DNA from: Cercophora sp. LCS_1
Taxonomy: Eukaryota > Ascomycota > Sordariomycetes > Sordariales > Lasiosphaeriaceae
Assembly: GCA_036250225.1 (NCBI GenBank)
Contig: JAPZLL010000005.1
Span: forward strand, 930,001 to 994,000
Direction: 5' to 3'
DNA length: 64,000 nucleotides
The notes below the pieces were generated by a model. That model did no database searches, was not told where the DNA came from, and was given only the letters and a program-made list of their open reading frames with translations. The translations under genes and the position numbers were made by a program. Shown here one piece after another: positions 21,893 through 31,014 of this stretch. Within the stretch, counting starts at the first letter, position 1. Each line of letters opens with the position of its first letter.

Positions 21893-22608
21893 AGTTTGCC
21901 GGTCTTGCACTCTTTGATGTGTTTGGGCACGGACCAGGTGCACTTCCTTGACATCCAGATACATCTCAGCGCCAAGAATGGCTGACAAGTACATGCTTTT
22001 CGAACGCTGACCTTCCGACAAATACGTATTCTAAAGTAGCTCTAGGTAACTGCGTTTTCTGCGGCGCACGTGATGCCTTCCACAGTGCGGTGACACCGGC
22101 ATGTACGTAGCCAGTTCATCAGGTACCTCAAAACTTGGCATTTCCTCTTCGCCAAAACCAGTTTTGCCTCTGTCGCATCACCTTCTTTTTCATTTCATCT
22201 CCCACAGAGGCATTTTTCACGTCGCAATTCAACTTGAGGGACATCGCTAAGAGCAGCAGCGAGACAGATACCAATAATGATGCTTCGAGTACGCGCAGTC
22301 GGCGCCAGCCGTCAGGTGCGGGCGCCACTCAAATGCCTGATATGCGGGGTTGGGCAACCTGATCGCGAAACGCTCGCGCCCGGCGTCGGCCAGAACAACG
22401 ACATCGCCGGTCAAGGTAAGATCAGGGCCACTGTGTGTACGCTGCGCGCCTCGATTGCCGATAGTAATTGGTATTTCTTGCTCTCGGGATTTATCACGCT
22501 CAGCTACTGATGCGTTGCAAATGCAGATCCACGATAGCGTCTTCCGTCCGCCCACCCGTCGAGTACTGTACCAATACCCGCTGCGAGCGAACCCGATAAC
22601 CTTGCACG

Positions 22609-25600
22609 ATGCGACTCCTGGAACGAGGCGATGATGGCGAGCCCCGCTTGACGAAGCGCTTCCCTGACGATGCGATCTCCGAGATTCCACCTTACGCGAT
22701 ACTTTCACATACGTGGGGCGACGAGGAGGTTCTCTTCAAAGATCTAAAAGACGGTACCGAGGACGGTACGGCCAGGAAAAAGGCGGGCTATGCTAAGATC
22801 CAGTTCTGTGGAGATCAAGCCTGGCGCGACGGGCTGAAATACTTCTGGGTTGACACATGCTGCATCGACAAGTCCGACGCCAGTGAGCTTCAGCACGCTC
22901 TCAACTCCATGTTTCGTTGGTACAGAGAGGCAGCAAAATGCTATGTCTACTTATCAGATGTCTCGACATGCTCCCTCGACGACCAGTCTGCCTGGGAAGC
23001 GGCTTTCAAAGCGAGCAGGTGGTTCACACGCGGATGGACCCTTCAAGAACTCATCGCTCCGAAAACGGTGGAATTCTTCTGCACAGAGGACAAGCGCCTA
23101 GGAGACAAGAACTCGTTGGAACAACAAATTCGCGATATTACCGACATCCCCTCCGAAGCTCTCCGAGGCGGCGTACTTTCGGACTTCAGCATCGATGAAC
23201 GAATGGCGTGGGTTCAAAAGCGCAACACGACACGCAAAGAAGACAAGGCGTACTGTTTGCTCGGCATATTCGACGTACAAATGCCGCTTCTCTACGGCGA
23301 GGGCGAGGCGGGGGCATTTGCACGACTGCGCGAGAAAATTTCCAAGGATTTCTATCGTCTCGCGGGCCTTCGCTCCGTTGACCCACGCCTCGAAAAGGAG
23401 CGTATCGAGGCGGCCAAGGGCGGCCTAGTAGCCGACACGCACCGCCAGGTTCTCAAGAGTCTTAACCTCGACCAATGGCGCCGCCTACCGGAGAGCCGTC
23501 GGCTCTGGGTGAGAGGCGATCCTGGCAAAGGCAAGACCATGCTGCTCTGCGGCATAATTAACGAGCTAGAGCGGTCCATCGTGGCCGATGGGCACCGCCA
23601 CAACTTGGCCTACTTCTTCTGCCAAGCTACCGACTCGCGCATCAACAGCGCTGCTGCGGTGCTGCGGGGGGTCATATACCTGCTCGTCCACCGGCAGCCG
23701 CGCCTCCTGGCGCATCTGCTAGCGGACAGACCCATCCCCGAAGACGACTCCGTCGCCTGGGTCGTCCTTGCCAAGATACTGCAGGACATGCTGGGCGATG
23801 CGAACCTTAAGGCCACCTACCTCGTCATCGATGCTCTCGACGAGTGCATCGCCGACCTGCCGAACCTCTTAGACCTTATCGTCTGCACATCGTCGGAACG
23901 CGTTAAGTGGCTCGTGTCGAGCCGCAACACGGCCGCCATCGAGAGGAAACTGCGGTCTGGCCACGGCCTGACGGAATTTAGTCTTGGCTCGGGAACGAAC
24001 GCGGAGCACGTATCCCTCGACATAAATGGGTACATCGACAGCAGACTATCCGACCTCGCGTCCATCTGGGGCGGCCTCCCCTCCAGGGATCGAGTGCGCG
24101 ATATCCTGCGCCAAAAGGCAGACGGCACCATCCTCTGGGCTTCTCTTGTCCTGCAGGAGCTAACCAGGGACGACGTCGAGAGCTGGCACGTTCTACCCAT
24201 CGTCCAGGAAGCACCGCACGGCCTGGACGCCCTGTACGAAAGCATGTTGCACGAGATAGAGCGGTATAGACGGGACGCGGATCTCTGCCGATGCATACTC
24301 GCGACAGTTATAGTTACGTACCGCCCGCTTCACCTGGTCGAGATAGGCAAGCTGTCTGGCTTGCCGGAACACATTGCAACATCAACAGCGAATGTCAGGA
24401 AGATGGTGACCAAGTGTCGGTCGTTCCTCACCATTCGAGACGAGCGGATCTACCTCGTTCATCAATCGGCCAAAGATTACCTAAGCACGTCCCGTTTGCT
24501 CTTCCCCTGTGGTGGTACGAGAATAGCCAACCATGATATATTCATTCGGTCGCTAGACCTAATGTCCGACAAGTTACAACGCAACATGTACCGCTTAGAG
24601 TCACCAGGATCCCCAATCAACAAGCCCCAACCGCCATCTCCAGACCCACTAGCTGCAATACGGTACGCGTGTGTCTTCTGGGTTAACCATCTCTGCGACT
24701 CGACTTCCGATAAAGACACGCCGCCACCCAACACGCTGGATGCGATCCAGACCTTCCTTGAGCAGAAGTACCTTTACTGGCTCGAAGCTCTTAGTCTACT
24801 CCGAGCAATGTCGGAAGGTGTCATCGCCATAAGACAGCTTGACGGCCTACTGGTGAGTCTATACCACCAATACTAGAAACCAAGACTAATAGAGATATAG
24901 GGACACGCCGGTAGCAGTCAACTTACAAAACTTGTTCGGGATGCATACCGGTTTACTCTAGCTTATGGATGGGTAGTAGGGCAAGCCCCTCTCCAAGCGT
25001 ACACTTCAGCCCTACTATTTGCACCAGCTTCCAGTTTAGTAAAAAAGAAATTTAAGGCGGAAGAACCTGGCTGGATCAGTACGAAGCCAATGGTAGAAGC
25101 TGACTGGAATGCATGTCTCCAGACGCTAGAAGGGCATCGCAACCCGGTTCAGTCGGTTGCCTTCTCACCGGATGGCCAGCGGCTCGCATCGGGTTCAAAC
25201 GATCAGACCGTTAAGATCTGGGATCCCGCCTCGGGGCAATGCCTCCAGACGCTAGAAGGGCATCGCGACTCGGTTCAGTCGGTCGCCTTCTCACCGGATG
25301 GCCAGCGGCTCGCATCGGGTTCAAACGATCAGACCGTTAAGATCTGGGATCCCGCCTCGGGGCAATGCCTCCAGACGCTAGAAGGGCATTACAATTTAGT
25401 TCAGTCGGTCGCCTTCTCACCGGATGGCCAGCGGCTCGCATCGGGTTCAAACGATCAGACCGTTAAGATCTGGGATCCCGCCTCGGGGCAATGCCTCCAG
25501 ACGCTAAAAGGGCATTGCTACTCGGTTCAGTCGGTCACCTTATCACCAGATAATCCAGGGGTGGGTGGATATAGTTTTGGTGAGGACCAGACTTGGATTA

Positions 25601-25734
25601 TTTGCAACGGCCGAAACGTATTATGGTTACCACCAGAATACCGCCCGATTTGTTCTGACGTTCACGGGCGGATGATATCTATCGGCTGTCGTTTGGGGCG
25701 AGTCTTTACGATTGGCTTCTCGCGGGATGTCTAA
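22609..25734 (+). CDS. HET-NACHT-WD40 protein (HNWD family, HET-E/D/R-like)
   Basis: Two exons (22609-24852 and 24901-25734) around a 48-nt intron (GTGAGT, GACTAAT, ATAG), 1025 residues. The N-terminal HET domain (from about residue 27, PPYAILSHTWG; FWVDTCCIDKS; RGWTLQELIAP) is very close to Podospora HET-E. A NACHT STAND ATPase follows, with P-loop GDPGKGKT (residues 303-310) and a Walker B-like LVIDALDE. The second exon carries the family linker and three near-identical 42-residue WD40 units plus a partial fourth from about residue 820, then the conserved LWLPPEYRP tail. In Podospora these proteins trigger cell death on recognising a partner through the WD40 array. Here the units differ mainly at the three residues after the GH pair. 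Three and a half units is fewer than the roughly ten of reactive alleles, so function may be reduced. Confidence 0.92.
25114..25540 (+). repeat. 126-bp tandem repeats encoding WD40 units
   Basis: Units start at 25114, 25240, 25366 and 25492 (partial). Outside the three codons after GGGCAT (RNP, DSV-type RDS, YNL, CYS) the first three are almost identical, with only isolated third-position changes. This high identity with a localised variable patch fits repeat shuffling plus selection on the binding surface. Confidence 0.9.
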
Positions 25735-26097
25735 TGCATTTCAAGTACTCTTCATTCATTCTCTTTATTTCTTTTTTCTAGCTTGACACCAGAAGGGCCT
25801 GGGAGGATGGGTCACTTTATAGATAGTTTGGGAATTCTAGCATCTTCCAGCAGCGATATACGTCACTTCAAGAAGGCAAATCAACTTCCAGTTTTCTTTT
25901 TTGGGACATAAGTGGCCAAAAAGGTCTTATATCGTACTGTTTCACATAGTCTGCCTGGTTGTGATGCTTGGGATCAGGTGCTCAGCCACGTGATTGCCAC
26001 CCAAAGATGACACCTGTCCTCTGTGACTCATCTCTCCACCACAGGAGAGAGACATCGCCACTCGCACACGTCTGGCTCCCTCAGCGCCGTCTCAAAA
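25735..26097. other. Intergenic
   Basis: About 360 bases, T-rich after the HNWD stop. No gene or RNA signal was recognised. Confidence 0.5.
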
Positions 26098-27240
26098 TGG
26101 GTTCAGAGGACTCTGCAAATGATTGGTCCAGTGGCGACGAGCGGCAATGCGAACTTCATGTTCCCAATTCTACGATTCAGCCAGTTCGTGGTGCGAAGCT
26201 ACCCCAACGGAGCGAACTACGGCCTGTTCGCAACACCCTCCCGTTCGTGCCATATGAGGACTGGGTCCCAGGCCAGTCATATGAAGAACACCCACCCACT
26301 TGCATGCGCTACATTATGGAATGGAAGTTGACATTAAACAAGAGAGCAGCGGCCAAGCAGACCGAAGAAAATCTCGTGGTGGCTCGACTTCTGGAATGAG
26401 GAGCTGGTATCCAAGATCGCCGATATCGTGCAGTCGAAGGGCAAGCCGTATAGCGCCGACTCAACTACGATCACGATCTCTGGCAAGACCTTACGGGTTA
26501 ACGTCTCGTTTAACTATATGGAAAGTGGAAAAGCGGCCCGCACCGCTGGACGGGGGGCTACTGCTACCCAGCTCGCTGAAAGGGACGCTCGGCTCGATGC
26601 GGAGCAGGTGGCCTCTGGTGCGCCGGACGCCTGGAGGCAGGTATACACGATCTTGAGGTGCCTAGAACCTCCGTGCAATCGGGGGCCTTACTGCTGGCAG
26701 GATCCTGATTCGAAGAAACACTACAAACTCATGGGCCATCACTTACGAAGTCTGGCCAAGTCGGTGCAGTAAGGATGTAAACTGGAGAGACATGATGATG
26801 TTCCACAGGACATTCGGATGCAGCTTTATGCCGAGGACCAACAGCATCTAGACCGTAAGCGGAAGCGACGTGACTCGACCTCGTACACATCTGGCCAGCC
26901 CATGGTTATTAATAATTATATTCCAGCCCACCCTGGCCAACTTGTACCTAATCCACACCGTACTTCCCAACCGCCTACTCTGTCTATTACTATACCTGGA
27001 TTTCGGGAGGATGCAGTAGTGGCTTACTGTGAATGGCATTGTTCCAAAGTTAGGCGTGAGGATCAGAAGCAGCAGTACCGGCTAGCCCTCGACCTTACAT
27101 TGGACAGAGGTTTTGATCTTGAGCTCATTCACGAGGACAACAACGCTCAGTTCTATATCGATCGCGGGGTGATAGAGGGAGTGGCACGGCGGTTTGTTCG
27201 TGATGTAACAGTTTTCCTTGATCAGTATAATGCGTCCTAA
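26098..27240 (+). pseudogene. Unknown conserved fungal protein, broken
   Basis: Three collinear open segments read as one protein: ATG 26098 (MGSEDSANDWSSGDE; WVPGQSYEEHPPTCMRYI), then LDFWNEELVSKIADI...RTAGRGATATQLAERD...GHHLRSLAKSVQ, then QLYAEDQQHLDRKRKRRDS...FREDAVVAYCEWHCSKVRR...GVARRFVRDV. Segment one shifts frame at about 26370-26390, just before the DFWNE part. Segments two and three share a frame and are split only by TAA at 26770-26772, which CAA would become by one C-to-T change. A basic KRKRR patch may be a nuclear signal. I do not recognise a named domain. It lies between the HNWD gene and the transposase; whether it belongs to either is unknown. Confidence 0.5.
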
Positions 27241-27289
27241 AGGAGTGGTAGAGCATGTTTGTTATATAAACAGAATATCAACTGGCTTA

Positions 27290-28291
27290 TCATTCTGACA
27301 GCTCATTATCAATGGAGATTCCAGCTCGCCGGAAGTGACCTCTAGCACTCCTCTTCCTTGCACCCACGACCTCGACGCACTCCTCCAAGAAAGAGGGAAA
27401 GTCGGCCCTAACAAAGCCAATATACTCATCCCAAGCTTGCCTAATATACGTCTTTAGCTCTCCAAAGAACTCCTCTATTGGGTTCAAGTCGGGCGAGTAA
27501 AGTGGCAAATAGAGCAGTACAACGCCTGCATCGTCACAAATTTGTTGAATTCTCTCTGAGTGATGAAATGACGCGTTATCCATAACTAAGACAGACCTGG
27601 GCTCAGGCCACTTGCCGCAATATGGGAGCAGTATTTCGATGAAGCATTCGAACAGCTGGGCGTCAGTTGACCCTTCATACACCCAAAAATGTATCACGCC
27701 ATCTTCAGTGTAGGCGGGGAGAATCTGGAACCTCCGCCCTCGATGGAATCGCTTGATCTGACGGGGCCGCTTTCCGCGGGGAGCCCAGCCCTTCCGCTTT
27801 GTTCCAATACTTCGGTCCACGCCCGTCTCGTCTATAAAGACCAGCTGTTCGGAACGAAGAAAAGATATCTCATGCATATATTCGTCCCACAGATTAGGGT
27901 TGCGCTCGCGCGCGACATTCTGCGTGCATTTCTTCGACCACTTGGCCTTCTTCAGTGCTCTGCTAATACTGAAACGTATCACGTCGGCGTCGAACTCATT
28001 TTGAAGGAATGCGGCCATGTCTTCCAGTCGCATGTATGGGTCAAGGGAGAGTTGATCATGTAAAGCGGTCAGCATAGGAGGGGCGATGGTCTTGGGTCGG
28101 CCGGCGCCATTTGGCGGTGCGGTTGTCGTTCCGAAGTGGAGTAGATTCGACCGGATGCGACGTACCGTACGGGCGGAACAGCCCGCTATGTCTGCTATCT
28201 CGTCATCTTTTAGGCCATCGTCACCTTGTAGCTTACTGTCGATTATGCTCTGAATCAGAGCGCGCTTGTGCATAGCTAGGTTTGGCGCCAT
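27290..28291 (-). CDS. Tc1/mariner (IS630)-type DDE transposase
   Basis: An intact reading frame. The most likely start is the ATG at 28291 (MAPNLAMHKRALIQ), giving 333 residues; the frame stays open to 28525 but that part crosses a 12-bp repeat and reads as filler. An N-terminal helix-turn-helix (DEIADIAGCSARTVRRIRSNL) precedes the catalytic core: Asp154 in FIDETG, Asp238 in VMDNASFHHS and Glu273 in SPDLNPIEEFFGELK, with 34 residues between the last two (DD34E). The family cuts and pastes DNA at TA. It lies just inside the right inner terminal repeat (28580-28603). No stop or frameshift is seen, so it may be active or recently so. Confidence 0.9.
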   Translation of the reverse strand: MAPNLAMHKRALIQSIIDSKLQGDDGLKDDEIADIAGCSARTVRRIRSNLLHFGTTTAPPNGAGRPKTIAPPMLTALHDQLSLDPYMRLEDMAAFLQNEFDADVIRFSISRALKKAKWSKKCTQNVARERNPNLWDEYMHEISFLRSEQLVFIDETGVDRSIGTKRKGWAPRGKRPRQIKRFHRGRRFQILPAYTEDGVIHFWVYEGSTDAQLFECFIEILLPYCGKWPEPRSVLVMDNASFHHSERIQQICDDAGVVLLYLPLYSPDLNPIEEFFGELKTYIRQAWDEYIGFVRADFPSFLEECVEVVGARKRSARGHFRRAGISIDNELSE

Positions 28292-28304
28292 TGTGGTCGT
28301 GGTC

Positions 28305-28352
28305 CGGTTGATGGTGCGGTTGATGGTGCGGTTGATGGTGCGGTTGATGATG
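28305..28352 (-). repeat. Four 12-bp tandem repeats before the transposase start
   Basis: CGGTTGATGGTG repeated three times plus a one-base variant, encoding INRT repeats if read in the transposase frame. It lies immediately upstream of the probable start codon. Confidence 0.85.
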
Positions 28353-28525
28353 CTGCTGTCAGCAGCGGAGGGGTGAGGTGATGACACATTTGCGTCCCAG
28401 TTCTGGGCTGTATGGTGTCCCAATTTCGGGCGCGGCTCTTCGGATCGGGAAAATCCAAAACCGGCTTGGGAAAACGTACCCGTCCATGAGTCACAAGTAC
28501 TACGTGCGAATAAAAATGAATCCAT

Positions 28526-29095
28526 ACTGTTGTCAGCATGTCCGTGCGTCTATAACACATGAATAGAGCGCACGCGACCGGACGCCAATTTCGCTCCTAG
28601 CTGTATTACGGATGTGCAGTAATCCGTAATACTCACATTCAGTGGCTCTCACCCCTGTTCGCCACTCAAGCTACCACAGCTGGAGAGCCAATAACAGCAA
28701 GACAACAAGGCAAATCTCCGGCAGCTGAGTACATGGCTTTAGGCTCCAAATGTGCAGACTGGGCCGCCAAAAACAACGTGAATAAGCAGCTGGCGATGCT
28801 TCTGGTGATGGCCGCATTAGCGTTCTAGGCTATGGAACGATGCTCGGACCGTCCGGCACCTCCGAACAGAACCAACTGTCGATAGAGATTCGAGCTCAAA
28901 CGAGGCTCGGCCTGGCGGATCTGAGGCCTCTTGCTTTGACCAGGGTGGCTATTGCTCTCAAAACCCAGTCAGGAGCCGTTCTCAAAGACATACCCATACA
29001 TAGAGGTACGAACGGTCCTAAGGGGTGAACCCCACACTCCTGACTTCTCTGTATTCCCCGAATGGTATCAGTACCTAGTAAAATTTCTGCTGACC
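28526..29095. other. Intergenic with right inner terminal repeat
   Basis: Contains the right terminal repeat (28580-28603), then a 9-bp palindrome TATTACGGA...TCCGTAATA (28604-28631) directly outside it, then about 450 bases with no confident gene. The last part may hold exon fragments of the downstream HET gene. Confidence 0.5.
28580..28603 (-). repeat. Right inner terminal inverted repeat
   Basis: Inverted partner of 21869-21892. It is preceded on the outside by TA and begins CAGCTAGGAGCG on the minus strand. Confidence 0.6.
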
Positions 29096-29162
29096 GAGGT
29101 TTGAGAAAGTCTGGCACGGTAACCCTGACAGCTTCAGTGGCTCCGGAAAGACCCTCCTGACG

Positions 29163-30464
29163 GTGAGGACATGGTGGGAACACTGTTCCAGAGGCCATCC
29201 CTCTTGCAAATTGCCAGATGAGGCCTCCATTTTCGTCCCCAAAAGGCTCATCTATGTCAGAGGCAATGCGCAAAGCCACAATGTTCGCCTCGTCGAGACG
29301 AGCGAGGCGCTCAGGGTGCAGCAACAAAATGGCCATGGTGGCAGGCTTCTCTACACCGCCCTCAGCCACTGCTGGGGGGGCGACGTTAAGAAGGACAACT
29401 ACGAAGACCTCAAGCGGGGGCTGCGTGGTTCTTTACTCCCGGCAAACTTCCGCGACGCCGTGGCGATCACGCAAGGAATCGGGGTGTCGTACATCTGGAT
29501 CGATTCTCTTTGCATCATCCAGGACTCGCCGCGTGACTGGGAGGAGGAGTCCCCCCGAATGGGCCAGATCTATTCGGCCGCCGAGCTTGTCATTGCCGCC
29601 ACCGCGTCGGCGTCCTCAAAGGGCGGGTGCTTCCGCCAGCGCCGAAACGTCTGGGAGCCGGCCCTCATGCGGGACCCGACCATGCCGGCGAGCTACTACA
29701 CCCTGGGCGACGTGGCATGGCAGCTACCGGACCTGTTTAGCGAGCAGGTGGAGTCGGCGCCGCTCGCCAAGAGAGCGTGGGCGTTCCAGGAGCGGCTGCT
29801 TTCCCGGCGCATGGTTCATTTCTGCTCGAATATCGTGCTCTTTGAGTGCGGCACGGCGCGAGCGTCCGAACACGACCCGGCAGACATGCGCCCGTACCCA
29901 GAGGACGACCACAGCCGGTTCAGGGACACGATATTTGGCTGGCTCCATGCGCCGCGCCCACCGTTGAGCGACAGCGAGGGCGACCGCGCGGCACGCGGCA
30001 TCCGCGGGGCCCTCAAGTTCCTCGTCTCGATGGAGGGCATCGACGCGGCGAGCCCCGACAGCACGCCGCAGGTCTTTTCCTTTAGCAAGAGGTGGTACGA
30101 GATTGTCTCGGCATACTCGGGGGGCGAGCTCACCCGGCCCACCGATAAGCTCGTGGCCCTTTCGGGCGTGGCGGACCTGGTGCAGCGGCAGCACAAGATG
30201 CCCTATCTCGCCGGGTGTTGGGACCACGGCGCCATGGCGGGCATCCATCTCCTGTGGGTAGCTCGGTCCTCGCCGCTGCGTCCGAGGCGGATACAATACT
30301 GCGCGCCCTCTTGGTCATGGGCATCCGTAGATGGTCGGGTTGAGCTACTGCCCCGGGTCGACGTCCCAGACTACCCGAGCATCCGCGTCGTGGCTCAGGG
30401 TCCGCATGGCGGCTGTGTATTTTCGGGGCCAGCGAGTAAAAGCGGCAGGGAGCCTGGTGGATGA
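29163..30464 (+). CDS. HET-domain protein, 5' end unresolved
   Basis: An open frame of 433 codons beginning RTWWEHCSRGHPSCKLP. It contains a classic HET domain (YTALSHCWGGD; NFRDAVAITQGIGVSYIWIDSLCIIQDS; the DW and RAWAFQERLLSRR motifs) and the family's C-terminal APSWSWASVDG. HET proteins mediate heterokaryon incompatibility and cell death. The frame is open from about 29096 but has no ATG; a neighbouring frame reads ISADRGLRKSGTVTLTASVAPE, so the first exon or exons lie upstream or the 5' end is damaged. After about 30400 another frame (QRVKAAGSLVDDGTLCIAGPT...LALIRVACFYQE, ending 30633) looks like the family's usual tail, suggesting a late frameshift. Likely a damaged gene; intactness is uncertain. 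Confidence 0.75.
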   Translation: MRTWWEHCSRGHPSCKLPDEASIFVPKRLIYVRGNAQSHNVRLVETSEALRVQQQNGHGGRLLYTALSHCWGGDVKKDNYEDLKRGLRGSLLPANFRDAVAITQGIGVSYIWIDSLCIIQDSPRDWEEESPRMGQIYSAAELVIAATASASSKGGCFRQRRNVWEPALMRDPTMPASYYTLGDVAWQLPDLFSEQVESAPLAKRAWAFQERLLSRRMVHFCSNIVLFECGTARASEHDPADMRPYPEDDHSRFRDTIFGWLHAPRPPLSDSEGDRAARGIRGALKFLVSMEGIDAASPDSTPQVFSFSKRWYEIVSAYSGGELTRPTDKLVALSGVADLVQRQHKMPYLAGCWDHGAMAGIHLLWVARSSPLRPRRIQYCAPSWSWASVDGRVELLPRVDVPDYPSIRVVAQGPHGGCVFSGPASKSGREPGG

Positions 30465-31014
30465 TGGCACGCTCTGCATCGCCGGCCCTACCGCTGCTGT
30501 TTGGGCTTGCTCGACGGTAGGGCGCCCGGGCTACTCGCTAGCGCTCATCCGTGTCGCCTGCTTTTATCAAGAAGAAACTTTAGCTGGGGTGACTGAAAAG
30601 GGGCCTCTGGGGCTGTGCTGCAGAGGTGAATGAGATCACCCTAGCTCAGGGAAGGATCAGGGGAAGCTCAGGACAAATCAGCCATAGCTCACCCCAGCTC
30701 AGGATGACGGACGAAAAAGGAAATTTCGTGTGCCCAGATTCGTCGCAGGAAACCAGGCTGTTTCCTTAATTCCAAAGAAGAGCATCGATACTATTTTGCA
30801 TCTAGCAACAAACTCAATATCTCCGGTATCCTGATGATATGGGCTTCACACCTTCTGACTGCAACTCATGGTTCCTTCTCCGCTCTTCAAATGAAACGCC
30901 TGCGCCCCGCCATGGCCCCAAAATGCATGTGTCCCGGTTCCTTTTCAGAAACTCCTCCCTTCCCCCTCCCTACTCGGGCTTGACCAAGCCAAGATCCCAG
31001 ATGTTGGTGCCTGC
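30465..31014. other. Right edge of the island
   Basis: Holds the shifted C-terminal coding-like tail of the HET gene (to 30633), the right half of the fold-back repeat (30634-30753) and about 260 bases with nothing recognised. Confidence 0.5.
30634..30753 (-). repeat. Right half of the split fold-back repeat (core B plus inverted arm A)
   Basis: Core B (30634-30693) is in the same orientation as the left core; arm A (30711-30753) is inverted relative to the left arm. Joining the left A-B to this B-A would give a symmetric element of about 180 bp. Confidence 0.7.

Larger units (their letters stand above)
19451..22608. other. Gene-free left part of the island, repeat relics
   Basis: About 3.1 kb without a convincing gene. 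It holds the palindromic block near 19640-19840, an LTR-like segment, the left inner terminal repeat (21869) and short uninformative open frames. One open frame at 20471-20878 on the minus strand (135 codons, no ATG) has no recognisable domain. The last 300 bases form the leader of the HNWD gene. Confidence 0.5.
21867..28605. mobile_element. Candidate cargo-carrying Tc1/mariner-type element
   Basis: A terminal sequence starting after TA at 21867-21868 (TAGCTAGGAGCGAAAT...) is matched, inverted, by one starting after TA at 28605-28604 (CAGCTAGGAGCGAAAT...). They agree at 21 of 24 positions and all three differences are C/T transitions. The intact DD34E transposase lies just inside the right end. 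Between them are the HNWD gene and a broken unknown gene. No closer left end was found beside the transposase. Alternatively the left repeat belongs to another, lost copy of the same family. Confidence 0.45.
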
